A stretch of 64,000 nt of DNA, taken from positions 1,522,493-1,586,492 of the forward strand of contig JAQFVV010006429.1 in the NCBI GenBank assembly GCA_028023455.1. Reading direction: 5' to 3'. The notes below the pieces were generated by a model. It worked only from the letters and a program-made list of their open reading frames with translations, was not told the origin of the DNA and ran no database searches. Of the stretch, positions 1-13,417 are shown one piece after another. The position numbers and the translations under genes were made by a program. The stretch comes from Epiperipatus broadwayi (Eukaryota > Onychophora > Udeonychophora > Euonychophora > Peripatidae). How positions within the stretch are numbered: position 1 is the first letter of the stretch; every line of letters starts with the position of its first letter.

Positions 1-1000
1 TTCAAATTAATATACTTAAGATCATTTGTAATTTTTTGAAAAATAGGCAGCCATCTCTTAAAATGGCAATAAAAAAACAGTTGATTTATTGACCAATATT
101 TTGTAAACTGCCTTATCCACAAATGCAATTTGTTTTAGTCACTATAGTAATAGCGTTTGCAACTCCCCTCTCTCATCTTCCTATCTTTAAATGGTGTTAT
201 TTTTATCTTAAAATTTCAATATATTGATGTGACTTTTTAAAATTTTTATCTAAACAGATTGTAAAACATCTGCTGAGCCTGTTTACTTCTGAATTAGTTG
301 TATATGTATATTTTATCTTTATATGTCTGTGGGCATGCGTTTGTGCGTGTTTAGTTATTAATAGAAATAGTTATTTCGGCTAAATGTGATTATTCGATCT
401 TTTCAAAATTTAAATTGTTTTAAATGTGGCTTTCAAAGATTATTTTTTATTATGCATAAACTATATATATATATATTTTAATACGAATTACAGATCAGTC
501 TCCAACCCAAATTTACAATATATATTCTTTCTATTTCACTCCTTTTAAAAAAATTATAAGTAAAAGTGTATTTCCTTTTTCTTAAAAGCTATTTTTTAAA
601 AAATGAGGGAGGGACAGATATGAATTGCATGTAATATCAATTTGAAAATATCTATTAAAATTATTGTAGATATGTATACTTTTTTTTTTAAAGTTTTAAG
701 TTTTAAATGTGTAATATGAATTTTAAATATTTTTATTTTTCCTTTCTCTACAAAATTATAATTCATCAAATATTTTGAATTTAAATAAAATTCCAGACAT
801 TAAATCAACTAATTCAAAACATGAATGATCCTTTTAAATTCGAATTTAAAAACAACACTTCAGTAAATTATTAATGTAATATCAGAACACGTTTTGATAG
901 TCATTCGTCAATGTATTACTTATAATATAAACATGTTATATGTGCATAAAGATGTGTATGTGATTATAAAACTGTATGACCTCATAGATAAGAAATAAAT
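1..1000. other. A+T-rich sequence without recognisable feature
   Basis: Homopolymer-rich sequence with a short TA run near 460-475. No open frame with protein-like content, no RNA gene and no repeat shared with other parts of the window was seen. Confidence 0.6.
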
Positions 1001-1314
1001 GGTACTTGTGAGTTTTCAAGTAAACCCAGAAGGGAGCCCGTAGTTTTGATAAATCTGCAGCTTCTGGGAGACTCTAAAAAAATGTTTACAAATGCCTGCT
1101 AGGAAATGCGAATTTAATATTTACATTTTATTTTTTATTACTGTTATTTTAAAAAAAAGAAATCATTGTGGAAAAATTAATTCTAACATTTACAGTTTAT
1201 TTTTCGTTTTTGAATTAATTTATTAACAAAAAAATAAAAAAAAAGTGTGTAAATACAATATTTACACTTCATTCGTATTGGCAATGAGCAATCATAATGT
1301 TCTCTTTACACTTT

Positions 1315-1389
1315 TCAGGATGGCAGAATCCCGTACTTTTGGAAATCGTCCACTGCATCGTGTTCTGTAATAGAAAGATCCCAAATTTT
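1315..1389 (-). pseudogene. Merlin-like transposase N-terminal fragment (relic)
   Basis: Read on the minus strand from 1389, the peptide begins KIWDLSITEHDAV and continues with FQKYGILPS before a stop at 1315-1317. The same motif occurs at 17133-17255 and 56187-56319. The pattern (L..TE.DAV..F..YGILP, then Cys and His) resembles the N-terminal region of IS1016/IS1595-type Merlin transposases, in which a similar helix precedes a zinc ribbon. This copy is only 24 codons and lacks the catalytic DDE domain, so it cannot encode an active enzyme. A possible acceptor site (tttcttttaatcag on the minus strand) lies upstream, so the fragment may be an old exon. Assignment is by remembered family pattern, not by search. 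Confidence 0.5.
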
Positions 1390-1615
1390 TATCATTATGA
1401 CAATTTACAAAATAAAAAATGCTGATTAAAAGAAATACATTGAATTGAATCAAAGTATGACAGTATTAAGAGCATCTCGTTGCTTACCATGTTATAATAT
1501 CATTTTCAAAAAAATTGAAATAAAGCTTCCTAAAAAAAATGATCTAAATTGATTTTTTTTTCTTTTTTTTTTTTTTTGATACTTTGGTATTATTCCTTCT
1601 AGGACTTATTACTTT

Positions 1616-1759
1616 GGTGACGTATTATTCTGAGTTTATGATATGTTTAAAATAATGCCTCCAAGGGATCTGTGGACAAACTTAATTGATAAAATTTATC
1701 TGCAGATCCCACGGAGATGTTATTTTAAACATATCACAAACTTAGAATACTACATCACT
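1616..1759. repeat. Foldback hairpin with arms of about 60 bp
   Basis: 1616-1680 and the reverse complement of 1699-1759 share ggtgacgtattattctgag-type sequence with few mismatches, including tgatatgtttaaaataa. The loop is about 20 bp. The hairpin sits inside the Merlin-like copy 1 and is probably a small nested inverted-repeat element. Confidence 0.7.
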
Positions 1760-1774
1760 GAATTAATACATCAT

Positions 1775-2560
1775 ACATATAATTCCAAACTTCAAATCTA
1801 AAAAAAAAAATGAAGAGATATATTCATTATAGAAAAAGAAAAAAACACAATGTGAGGTTTTAATATTTTTGTGATTTTTTATTATGGTACTTTGTGCGGT
1901 CAAAACTATCCTTCCCTCCCAGCATATTACAGCACTTTGTGCCATTATAAATAACCACCAAGTGTTATATTAAACTTCAAATCTAAAAAAAAACATCTTA
2001 TTTCAGATGATAGAGAGCGATCTTTATTATAATTAGAAAAAGGAAAAATATAAAAAAGAACTTTGAAACATTTTTTAAATGGTGAGCTGTAACAAAGTTT
2101 TTAACTTTACGTTTTTTTAACCTAAAAAAAACAAAGACAAATTGTAAGTTTAACCTTAAATTTTAAATATTTTTTTAAAAAATAAACATATATATAAAGT
2201 TTTAACAAATAAAAAAAAATCACAAATGTATAAAGTTTTAGCTGTAAATGTAATTTTAAATATAAAATCATATTACTTACAAATGATGCAAGAGATAAAA
2301 TTTTGTTATAGTTTCCCATTTAAAAAACGTTTCATGGTTTTTTTCTTCTTTTTTTCCATAATGAATATATCTCTTTCCATCATTGGAAATAAGATGTGTG
2401 GTTTTTTTTTAAAAAAAACTGGTATTACATGTCAGCAACTGGGTGTTTATGATGAAACAAAGTGCCATATTATACCAGGAGGAGGAAGTATGTTTTTATT
2501 TGCACAAAGTGCAGAAATAAAACTCACAAAAAGTACTGTATTAAAAACACACACCTAGAT
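1775..2560. repeat. Large inverted repeat with arms of about 200 bp
   Basis: Sequence at 1775-1985 is repeated in reverse complement at 2335-2560. Shared blocks include ataatgaatatatctctt, a gcacaaagt motif and the pyrimidine-rich run next to it. A further weaker unit occurs at 1985-2060 and 2590-2680. The open frame at 2226-2558 is a by-product of this repeat and is not considered a gene. Confidence 0.65.
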
Positions 2561-3349
2561 GTTTGTATTTAATATTGTATTTAATATTGTAATGTGTTCT
2601 TTTCCTTTTTCCACTAATGAATATATTGCTTCATTTTGATAGCATAAAATCACTAAAAATAAAAAAAAGTCTAAAATCACACAGGTCAGCATGTTTTACG
2701 ACTTGGTGATGTGTATATATGCGAAAAGTTGGTAACATGTATATATTTGACATAGCTTAGTCATGCCAAGATTCTAGAATGATGTGACATTATAAATAAT
2801 AAATTTGAATAATTATTACCAAATGAAAACATCATCTGCATAATATGTCATAGCAGGAATAATATCAAAGTACTCCTTTTTTATATTTAACAATCAGTTT
2901 ATTAATTTTGTTTACTAACAAATCTTCAGTAGATTATAGGCAATCAAAACTAAATTTATCAAAAATACAGGCTGCCATATTGGTTTACTTGAAAACTTAT
3001 GAGTATCAGATGAATTAATATATATAACACAATTGGCATATTATGTTTAATAGCATATAAATTTTAAAAATTATTTTAATTTGTTGACAATTTCCAAGTG
3101 AACTTTTTTTTTTTCAAATAATCTATCCAATTAGTTATTTAATTAGGTCAGTCGCAAGAAAATGAAGAAACTGACTTGGGCATCAATCAGATTGGATTGG
3201 CATCAAAATAAGACAACAATATTTTAAAAAATAATTTTTACTAAATTAGTAGCAGAAAAATACTAAATAAAATTTTAAAACATTTTGTAAATATCCCATT
3301 CAGACTAAAATGACCTCCAGTGACATCCAACTGTAAAATGAAAGTGACA

Positions 3350-3507
3350 GTAAATGATATCTATTATGTATCAACAATAACCATAGAAAATCCTAACTGA
3401 ATTTTATTCTTCTAACCATGTATAATGTGAGATAAGATTTCAAGATTAACAAAATTCATTTTACATTTTCTCTGGTTATTGTTGATAAGTAGTAGGTATA
3501 ATTTACT
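3350..3507. repeat. Foldback hairpin with arms of about 55 bp
   Basis: tatcaacaataaccatagaa near 3368 pairs with its near-perfect reverse complement near 3466-3487. The pairing extends outward to both ends with a few mismatches. The central loop is about 35 bp. No coding content was seen. Confidence 0.7.
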
Positions 3508-4280
3508 ACTATGATTATTTTGCTGCTGGAGGGCATTGGAAGTCCTTCAGCCCTCATCATAAGAATATGGGGGGAAAATGAGACTCTAAGGTCCCAAGGA
3601 AAATATATTACAGGATAAGATTCTTGCATAGGGATGGTCTATACATGGCAATGCACTCTGCCCTGCCTCAAAGTGTTTATATCTTATAAATGATGGCATA
3701 TATCTATATTACACCTACAATCTAAGGTCTCCAGATTTGAGATCAAAATTTAATTTTCTAAGTATTTACTACAAAAATGAGTTTATAAAATATTTATTTG
3801 GGAACTTTGGGATTCCTTTCCCTCATTGATGAGAGCTCTATGAAATTGTCTTTTTCCCCATAGGGTAACATATCTCTGCAAGTTAAAATAATACTAACAT
3901 TTAACAGTTTACTTTTATGAACTATCATCACATTGATGAGTTTTGGATATATTTTGGTCACTTCATTTAAAAATAAATAAGAGCAATAACATTTCATGTT
4001 TCTTTATTTTCCCTTCAACATGTATATCTAACAGTCTGCATTTACTGTAATACTGTAATGTCTTCTGAATTATTATTAGCATTAATAACTTAACTTTATG
4101 TTTTACAAGTGATTATAAGATAGCTTGCAAATTCTTTTGTATTTTTTTTTATTTCTCTAAAGTTTATAATGCAATGACCATTAGAGTAATCTTTATTTTA
4201 TTTTAATAGTAACAAATTAGTAATTCCTTAGCATACACAATATATAATAAAACAAAGAGATATTTATCCTATTCTCATCT
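3508..4280. other. A+T-rich sequence, no supported feature
   Basis: A slightly more G+C-rich patch lies at 3530-3680, but it matches nothing else in the window and has no long open frame. It may be an old repeat fragment. Confidence 0.4.
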
Positions 4281-4790
4281 ACAATATGGTTAAGTAATCA
4301 ATGGCTTCTAGATAGTAATGCGTTTAAATTCCCATGTTCAATCTGGTTTCTGAAATCAATGCTGAAAATATTGTAATTATGCATCTAGCAAATTACCAAC
4401 TACATTTCCCTAATCAAACCAAAACCTAAATATTCTAATCAATCTAAAGTTATAAATTCTATCTAACTTCACTGAACAGTTATGGAGATATGATTTCAAT
4501 TCAGCAGCTATATACTTTAGTAACATCAGTTTTTTGTTAAGTACAGTACCTTTATGCCTGGCCAGAAATATTAATAATAAAAAAATTTTTTTTTCTTTTT
4601 ACACAATAAATGATACAATAAAAGCAGCTATGTATTTTAGTATTATCTGTAGTAATCAATAACTACTAGATAGCAAAGCATTTAAATTTCTATCTCCATA
4701 CCAGTTTTGAATTTTCCTTTATCAATAAGTCTGGGATTCAAAGTTGAAAATAATACTAATATATATATCTAATAACCATCTTCTTAAAAT
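4280..4790 (+). repeat. Diverged direct repeat, unit about 355 bp
   Basis: The block starting agtaatcaatggcttctag (4290s) is repeated as agtaatcaataactactag (4650s). The matching sequence continues through gcgtttaaattcccat / gcatttaaatttctat. A cagcagctatatactttag / aagcagctatgtattttag pair also matches. The copies are old and contain no coding signal. Confidence 0.5.
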
Positions 4791-4799
4791 GTCATTTCA

Positions 4800-7700
4800 A
4801 CCATATTATAGAAGTTCCTAAAATAGTAAGGTGCTTCGTTTTTATTTTCTATTGTTAAGAGTTTTTTTTATATGAGTTAATAAATGAGATTTGATTGATA
4901 TTACTTTATGATATAATTAAATTTATAATTTTTTACTAATGATAGGTTATATTAAAATATAAAATATATTTTGAGAAAAAATTAAAAAATGGTGTATAGA
5001 AATTATTTTTACTGTAGCTTTAATTCAAAGCACTCCTAAATTATTAAAGTTATTAATACTATAATTTCGAATTCATATGTCTGATGCTAACAAGATCTTA
5101 TAATAAGCTTTGCCATTTGTATGTTAATGAATTGAATTATTCATAAGAGGTATTGAAATTAGATATATTTGTCCTTCAGTATAATTCAGTTTATTAGTAA
5201 GGATGTCTTATATAGAAGTAAAGAAATTGAATTAAAGCTAAAAATTCTTGAATCAAAGCACAATAGTTCATTCCCAATGACGGTACTTAAAGATTTCCTG
5301 AGCAACGAAGTATTATTATATTAGCATTGATATTACTGAAAGCTTCTTAATAAAAAGGCCAATATAAATAAAAAATAGTTTTTTATATAAAGTTTCACAA
5401 GTAAAGGGTACAATCTTTTATTTATTTACTTTGGTAAGTTATTTGTTTATTTTTTATCACTGCATCTGAACTCTTATTATACCACTTTCAGGCAAGGCAG
5501 GGACAATTTTCTATCCACTTTGTATCGATAGTGTGCGAGGTTGATCTGAATTTTGGCTGATGGATTGTTGTGATAGGACTGACTTAAATAAATGCTTCAC
5601 TGATAAAAACAAATATTTACTTTTTAAAAAAAAAAAATGTTTAAATATAAAAGAATATATTAAATATATCCGTACTTACAGAAGGAAGGGTCGGAACACA
5701 AATATTAGTTCAATTCTGATTCTACTTTTGGGTTATAATTAGAATATAGAAAACGTTTAATGTAGAAATAATATATCTTTATTATGTTATAAATTATAAA
5801 AACAAAAGACTTGTTTTAACAAAAGCTAATCTTTAACCTAGTAATAAAATTACATCTGTTTATAAAACTAATAGCTGATTAGACACAATGATGTGAGAAG
5901 ACAAACCCAGATAGAAAATTATATTGTGAATCGGTCGGTAAGTGATGCTTCTAGTTCCCGAAGATTCTATAGATGCGGAGAATGAGTTGGAACGTTTTTA
6001 AAGGTCATTCGAAATTGAAATGAAAATAAATATAAAAAAATTTAATCAAGTATATTATTTTAAAAAAAAAAAAATCAATTTTAAAAATATTGCATTAATT
6101 AAACAAAAACAGAAATTAGGTACAAAAATAAATTAGTTGTTATATTGATTTTTATATTTTAATTTAACTAAGACATGATATAATTGAGATAATTTTATTT
6201 CCAACAATTAAATTGTTTTTTTTAAATTTCTCAACAAATATTGAACTTTTGCAAAAATTAATTAAAATTTGTTCCGCAAAAAAATAATGTACATAAGTTT
6301 GTTGGGGTTTTGATTTTGGATTTCAATGTATTTTTCAACATGAAATAAAGTTGTCTTTACATACATTGTGTGTAAAAAACTTAAGAGTTTATTCATTTTT
6401 CTTCCATAAATATGTCTGGAGTTTGAAACTAGACTAATAAAATTTGAAGTTATTTTCTAATTTCAATCAGAATTGGAAGTTTTATTTGAAATCATGACAT
6501 AGCCTATCTAGGTAAACAACCAATAGTGGCCATTACATTGGTAGCTGGTTAATTTTAGCTAAAAAATAAATGAACATAAAAACACTCAAATAATCATCAA
6601 ATAATCATCATGCAGAAATTTTTAGGCCTAGTAAATAGTGCCATTCTTATTATTGATTGACTATGAATGCCTGGTAATGGTACATTTATTGAGAAATAAG
6701 ATATTTAAAAGTTTTTTGAAAACTTTTAAAACTATAAAATTCTTAATTTGTTAAAGTTTTATGCCAGTTCTCATTCTCTATATTAAGATCATAATCTCTT
6801 TGCTTGCAAAGCAGCCATATTAAATATTTTAAAAATTATGCTAAGCCATGAATTATATCATAAATTTTAAGTTTTTATTAATAAAAAATGATATAGTATA
6901 TATTGCTTGAAAGATCAAACACTAAAGAATGTAATTAAGCTAAAAAAAATATAGTCATTGATATTCAAAGTAATAAAAAAAGAATTAAATTTAATATTTC
7001 TAATAATTATTTTCATATTATTTCACAAATTCAAAATTATCATGCATACACCATAAAATTATATTTTTGTTAGTAGGCTAGTTGGATTCATCATAAAATT
7101 TCTAAAAAAATTAGTATATAATCACACTTACCTAACATAATTCATCACTTAAAAACTTTGTAGAATAAAGACATTAGTGCCTTTCATTTTTCCTAGTAGC
7201 CCTTCAAAATGTATGTTCATACAGGGGTTTGCAATGAATATCATTCCTAATAACATTCCTTATAACAAGTAGTTAATATTGATCAATAATAGTATAATTT
7301 GAATATTATAGAAAGAATTTCAATACAGTTTGTAATTTAATAAAAAAGTACTACTAAAATAGTCACTATATACAAAATAAAATAATAAAATATAATAAAA
7401 AGTGAATGAAATACTAAATTCATTATAGAGTTAAGCTTGAGGTATATAAGTTAGTAGTTAAGAGTCAATGTGATGTAGTATTATTTATCCTTTCTTTATA
7501 GTTTTTGAAGGTTCATTTTGCTTCTGCTACTATGACCATAAATTCAGTAATAGCTTCATCAACTGCCATTTCTCTTTACATTTGATATGCAGCTTTGAAA
7601 TTTACATTGCAGTAGTATAAAATCGACCTAAGATTATAAACTGTCAAAATCTTTGCTTTTAGCATTTGCATATTTTTATTATTATTAAAATGTAGACAAG

Positions 7701-8280
7701 ACATTATAGAAAAATCTAAATCTGGTCATAATATTTGCAAAATATGCTTATCTTTGTCTCATATCACCTAATTCAAATACTGGACCCAAGCCCACATCAT
7801 AGCAAAAAATGCAGATATTTCATGATATAAATGTACACAATGACAAGCTTTTTTTTATGTTAGTTTCAATAATATTTTTTTATATATTTTTTATCAAATA
7901 TAAATTCAAATAATAATTAAAAAATATATAAAAATAAAATAATAATTAAAAAATATATAAAAATAAAATAATTAAAAAATATTGAAAAATAAATACTTAC
8001 CATTAGTCCGCCATAATATTGTCTTCTAAATACATTGGTAAAAACTTTCATTTTTGCCAAAGTATTTTTCACATCGAATACTTTTCCATTAACTACCAAA
8101 AAAATGAGAAAAAGTCCAAAAAATTCAATTTACTTGATCACAAAAATTATCATAAAATTTTTATTTTTTATCATAGAAAAATAAAACATACCTTTTTTGA
8201 AACTAGAAAGAAAGATGGAAACGAAGGTGTAAAAAATGCATGCATAGATTGTGTAGATTTCTGTTTATATTAACCTGAAC
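4800..8280. other. A+T-rich intergenic or intronic sequence
   Basis: Apart from a short tandem repeat of ataattaaaaaatatataaa type at 7905-7985, no gene-like sequence was recognised. Less A+T-rich patches at 5460-5570 and 5920-6000 are compositionally unlike their neighbours but could not be assigned. Confidence 0.5.
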
Positions 8281-8289
8281 CCGGATGTT

Positions 8290-8760
8290 TATAATTTGAA
8301 AATTATGTCCATCTTTTGTTAGCAAAGACACAAAGTAGAATCTTATCTTTAATTTATAAAAGTTGAATTGATAACAGATTGAAGATTCATGATTTAGATA
8401 ACTTGATTGTTAGCATGTGATTACATTTATTAAATAACTTAGTTTGAATAAAAATAACTTGAGGGGTTTTAAAATGACTATTTATTTGTCTATTTTTATA
8501 TTTATTTGTCTATTTTTAAACAACATTATATTTGCCTGTTTAGTGAAGTTTGTTTAAAGTTTTAGAAATATAAAAATCTCAATCTATTAAAGTCCTGTAC
8601 CAACTCTAATTGTTTAAATTAAGACCTTAGACCAAAATGAAATGTGGAATCCAACTTTGATTTATAAATGTTTAGTTACAACAGATTAAAAATTCATGGT
8701 TTAGATAGGCTTCTATTGTCATGTGATTATATCTAACTTGATACTATATAGCATCATCAT
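8290..8760 (+). repeat. Diverged direct repeat, unit about 310 bp, with a third relative at 6690-6890
   Basis: 8345-8435 and 8650-8740 share an ataacagattgaagattcatg / acaacagattaaaaattcatg core, followed by gtttagata and catgtgatta. The stretch at 8540-8640 resembles 6690-6790 (aaagttttatgccagttctc against aaagtcctgtaccaactcta). These are remnants of an unidentified old repeat. Confidence 0.45.
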
Positions 8761-8907
8761 CATTTTAATTCTTTATTGAAAGTTTATCCAAGTTTAATTC
8801 AAATACTATAAATCATAGCTTCTCTTTATATACCACTTTAGAAACTTCTTTATTTCACATCCATATTATCCATGATTTGTTTCTAAGGTTTTAAAAGACT
8901 TTTGGAA

Positions 8908-9138
8908 TTAAGGGTAAGTTTCCAATTGTAAGTATGTTGTCATGTCTTCTGGAAATATATCAGTCCATCTCTGATTTAAGCTTCTTAATGCATTCAATGG
9001 TGCAAATGATATTTATTTATTGTCATACCCATATACTTTGTTTTAGATCATGTCTTGTTGCTCTCAACATATATCTTTTAATATTTCAATGAATAGTCTG
9101 AAATCTTCATATTGCTCTTTTATTATGTTTCCAAACAT
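8908..9138 (-). pseudogene. Decayed protein-coding relic, unassigned
   Basis: Read on the minus strand from an ATG at 9138, one frame runs to a TAA at 8908-8910 with three internal stops. Between stops it gives protein-like text: MFGNIIKEQYEDFRLFIEIL, then later APLNALRSLNQRWTDIFPED. The amino-acid composition is far less biased toward K, N, I and F than random frames in this window. I do not recognise the family. A transposon-encoded protein is the likeliest source given the surroundings. It is clearly not functional. Confidence 0.35.
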
Positions 9139-12100
9139 TATATCTATATATAAGAACTAGTAAAATACATTGTGATAGTAATCCCATTTGTTCAATAGAA
9201 TCAAAATAAAGAAATCTTAACTTATTTTTTTATGACAACAGAAATTTAAATTTATATTATAAATATGATATAGTGTTGCCAAGAGGTACCAAAATGGTAA
9301 TCATAGTTTAAGACAAGGATAAATATGTTGCTAAGTTTTAAAAATCTGGTCAAAGGTAAAATTAGATAAATCCATTCATTAAAGAATTTAGGTCACCAAT
9401 CCCACATTACACAGAGATATAATTTTTGATTGAATACCCATAAAAAATAAATAAATTGATCACAACATAACTATAATTTTAGTGAATTATATTTGTTTTG
9501 CAAATATGTGTTAACAAACTTTACTATAACAAATCATTTAGATGTGCATGTACATATTTTTATGTGCATAGATATAATAAAAAAATGTTAGAAATTAGAA
9601 ATATATTCAATATAAAATCATAGGATCACATCAGTGTATAGAATATGAGAACTGTCAATTTAAAAATTTTAACCTTGTTGATTTTAATAAAGTCTGGTAA
9701 TAGTCTATTATTTACTATAAAAATAAACATAAATAATTCTATATTTGTCCTGATAATAATTTTATTTGAAATTATTTTTCTGATAATTGTATTATAAATA
9801 TGATGGATTTTACTGCACAGAAAATGACCAAGAGGACAGTATCACCTGGAAAGAATATGTTGTCAGACCTACTTAATGAAAATTTTGCATACAAAATACA
9901 ATTGAGTGAAAAAGGAGTTTGAATTTATGTCACTTTTCCATCATGTACTCATTACTATATAAACAAGTGTCAATGAAATTCAGTGTTCTTTTTCCTCTCA
10001 TTTTTTTTCTTAAAAAAACTATTTAATTTTGTCATTTTAAATTTGTTATTAGAAAGCTTGAAGGGCACAATGGTCAGCTAAAAAAAAAAATCATCTGATG
10101 TTCAAATTCCAGAGTAATATTGAATTTCTTGATCATCATCATCAATAAAATGATTTATGGCTAGATACATAATTAAGTATTTAACAGCAGAAGCTGATAA
10201 AATTTAAAAATGTGTGCTATTTGAATTTTTTTAAATCTGGGAATTATTTAAATTTATAACTGAGGATTGCAGTCTTTTTAAAATATAGGATGATTCACCT
10301 GCTATACTTAGTGGAACATGTTTTATTGTGTTTTGTCAATTTTATGCAAATCATTAATTAAACTTGCCTATAAAATTTCTGGTGACACCTAATAATTTTG
10401 TTTTTATGATCTATAAATAAAACTGAAATTGTGGGAATATTAAAATGGTGTATGGTCCCCTGCTTCTTTAATACAAATCAGAATGAAATATAATCACCTG
10501 CGGAATTCCTAACTTAATTACTTTGTTAGTGGAGTATAACAAAAAAATTTGTGGTAAACAATATTATCATTTGCTTTTAAAAGAAAAACACCATGGTATG
10601 CATGGATGAATGTGAATAATGATATTTTTATCTCATCTGTGAAATGAAGCTTTTAGAAATGGATAGCAAAGAATTTTCCATTTACTATATACATGACATT
10701 TAAAACTTAATAAATAATCATGAATTTTACCTAAAAAAAATTCATCAATATGAAACCTATTGGAAGAAATAAACTGTGCACATCAATTTTGATCAAATTA
10801 TTCATAAATTAGTATAAAGAATGATTATATTTATTTCATTATTATACTATATTTATATAATTTTATAAATAAAAATTATGCGTAATGATAATTATATGTA
10901 TGATTTGTTGTTCTTATTTTTATATAATAAATTCAATTGTAAGCATTAGTATTAATCAATGTTCTCATCAACAATAAGCAGATCAGATAGAATGTTTTCT
11001 TTTATTCAAACTAGTGGGACATATGATGTACTATATAAAGATAGGGTCTTCCTTTATTATTATAGTTGTTAAATAATAGTATTTTAAAATTATCCTATTG
11101 GGTAGGAGATTCTTATGTTTTATATACCTCATATTTTATTGACATATGTCTTATGGTATCACAGTATCTATATGTTAATATGAATGAATAAATAATATTT
11201 TGTTTGTATAGTTGAAACTTACTTACAATAATAATGCTAAGTTTAATAAATAATTATTATTCCATGACTGCAGGTCAAGTAAAATGTTTCATTTGGGATC
11301 TTAACATTGTATAAATGGCCATGCAGATATTACACTTGTTTAGTGAAAGATAAATTTTCTTATTAAAAAAAATTAATAAAATAATACCACTTTAACAATA
11401 TGAATATAGGAAATATTGGGGATCTATAAAACAGAGAAATCATTTATTTAATTTAATAAATCTAAAGATAATAAGGATATATTAGAAATCCTACCTATAG
11501 GCAACCTTCTTTATTGGGTTGTGCATTTATGTAAACTACACTTCCCATAACACATATGCGCATCTACCTGCAATCTTACTTTTAGAACAGCACTTATACA
11601 AAAACATTGTTATGTAAGAATGTTGTGAGAATATTAGCATAATTATCTTATGTAATGTATTTATTTTATCTTATGCACTTTATTCTGTTGTAATAAATTT
11701 GATTATTTTTTAATTAAAGCTTTATGTTTTACTTATGTCTGTTTTATTCTATTGGTTGTATTAGTATAATCATAGTAGTATAATTTTAGTATTAAATTTT
11801 TTATTATACTTTATTATAGCTGCCATGTTAAAGTTTTATTACAACTGATTTGCACTACTTTCATAGCTCTGTTTATGTTCTATAAGACATGTGCTGGATA
11901 CAATTTCAAAATATCCATTTGTATCTTATTATAACCTGTGAAATTGTATAAGTAGATATCTAAGAGTCTTTATAGTATTATAAGAGTAGGACAAATAATA
12001 TGTTAGTGAAAATATTACTTTGATATTCATGATGTTAAGCTAGCTATTATACCATGTTTTATTGGTAGTGAATATAGATTTATTAGCATATACAGTATTT

Positions 12101-12848
12101 TAAAATGCTAAAACATCCCTGAGATTTATTATTAATATTGATACTTGCATGTAGTGTTATAGTAATGGATATTATTTATGTGACATATATTTTATTTATT
12201 GATCTTATTACTATTTTTGAAAAATTAAGCTAAGAGTTAGGTAGTCACCATATGGTGATTGGTAACTTTGACTTTTCCTTTTCTATTACAAAATGGACCC
12301 AATGTGGGGCATGATTATGATTTTGGTACATGAACTCAATAATAAATAATCACATACTCAAGATAATTATGAGCATGCATATTTTTGCATATATTTTGAA
12401 ACTTGACCACAGAGAATGATTGGTACTTTAAAAGCATAATAATTTCCTTATTTAATAATGTTGTTTGTTTATAATATGTCATGATAATTTCTAAGGCATA
12501 ATTAATATAATCATTTCAATTTATTTACAAATAAGTAAGTGAAGGATATAAAAATAAATTATATTGATAACATAATTGGGCAAACATTTTGTTCATTATG
12601 ATCATGGATTTTGTTGATGCTTTTGAAAAAAAACATTTGATGATCTTATTTGTAATAGAAGTATCCATTGTTATAAATAGCATATGTATATCATAGAATT
12701 AATAAATCAGATTTGTTCATATATTATTGTTTAATAAAAAATACTAATAGTAGTATATAGTTTAATGTTGATATAGGGGCTAATAATGATAATATTTTGG
12801 AAGGGTTAAAATGACCTTTCACGCAGTAATATACAACAATTATTTTAT
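9139..12848. other. A+T-rich sequence without supported gene
   Basis: One short open frame (9800-9922, 40 codons, starting MMDFTAQKMTKRTVSPG) has a mixed composition but no recognised motif, splice site or repeat partner. It is left uncalled. The rest is homopolymer-rich unique sequence. Confidence 0.5.
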
Positions 12849-13417
12849 ATGTTGAACAATAGATTTGAAAAATTATATAGTAAATTAGATGAATCCAAAG
12901 CAGATTCAAATGCTAACATTCAAAGTTTAACTATTAAGTTTGATTAGTATAAAGCAGATCTTAAAGATTTAAAAGCCAATTTAACAGAATCTAGAAAAAA
13001 GTTCATAGCAGATTTAAAAGAACCTAGAGGTAATTCAGATACTACATTTCAAGAATTAAATGGAGAAATGGTAAAGTATAGACAACATTAAGTAAGAGTT
13101 TTGAGAATATAACCCAACAACCTGAGATTAGAGTACTTAAAACATTAGATATAAATACTCGGTGTAACAAACCAAAAGAATCTAAAAAAAGGTTTATAGT
13201 GGAACCAACAGAATCTAGAGAGAAGTTTAAAAGTAATTTAGGTGGAATGTTTCCAAAAGTTAAATGATGATCTTGACCAAGCTAAAGTATATGTAGATAT
13301 GAAATCTCAAGATTTAGATACTAAAGTTGAAAAGCTAAAGCTGATTTAGATGAATGTCAAAACTTAAATATTAAAATTCCAAGAATTCAAAGCAGTTATA
13401 TAATAAATGCCATAAAG
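12849..13417 (+). pseudogene. Relic of a coiled-coil protein (gag/ORF1-like)
   Basis: Starting at an ATG at 12849, the plus strand encodes a lysine- and glutamate-rich helical repeat. Segments include FEKLYSKLDESKADSNANIQ, YKADLKDLKANLTESRKKF, DDLDQAKVYVDMKSQDLD and KADLDECQNLNIKI. They are interrupted by at least three stops and two or three frameshifts. The repeated KADL, ESR.KF and NL motifs at heptad-like spacing indicate a long coiled coil of about 190 residues. Coiled-coil proteins of this kind occur as gag or ORF1 products of retroelements, and a decayed host exon cannot be excluded. No zinc knuckle or enzymatic domain is visible. Coding origin is fairly secure; the family is not. Confidence 0.55.

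Larger units (their letters stand above)
1001..3006 (-). mobile_element. Merlin-like non-autonomous DNA element, copy 1, with nested insertion
   Basis: The ends are an imperfect terminal inverted repeat. The left end reads ggtacttgtgagttttcaag from 1001, and the right end (2945-3006) is its reverse complement plus the shared motif of a gccatattggtttactt type. The left 550 bp (about 1001-1560) matches the reverse complement of 17030-17482, so both are copies of one family. They share a short transposase-like exon (1315-1389, minus strand). Copy 1 is about 1.4 kb longer because other inverted-repeat DNA lies between about 1560 and 2940. A clean 8-9 bp target duplication, expected for Merlin, was not found. 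The outer boundaries are therefore approximate. Confidence 0.55.

Noticed and set aside
2226-2558. 110-codon open frame
   Set aside because: It lies in one arm of a large inverted repeat. Its composition follows the repeat and no motif is recognisable.
9800-9922. 40-codon frame MMDFTAQKMTKRTVSPG...
   Set aside because: Composition is mixed, but no start context, homologous pattern or second copy supports a gene.
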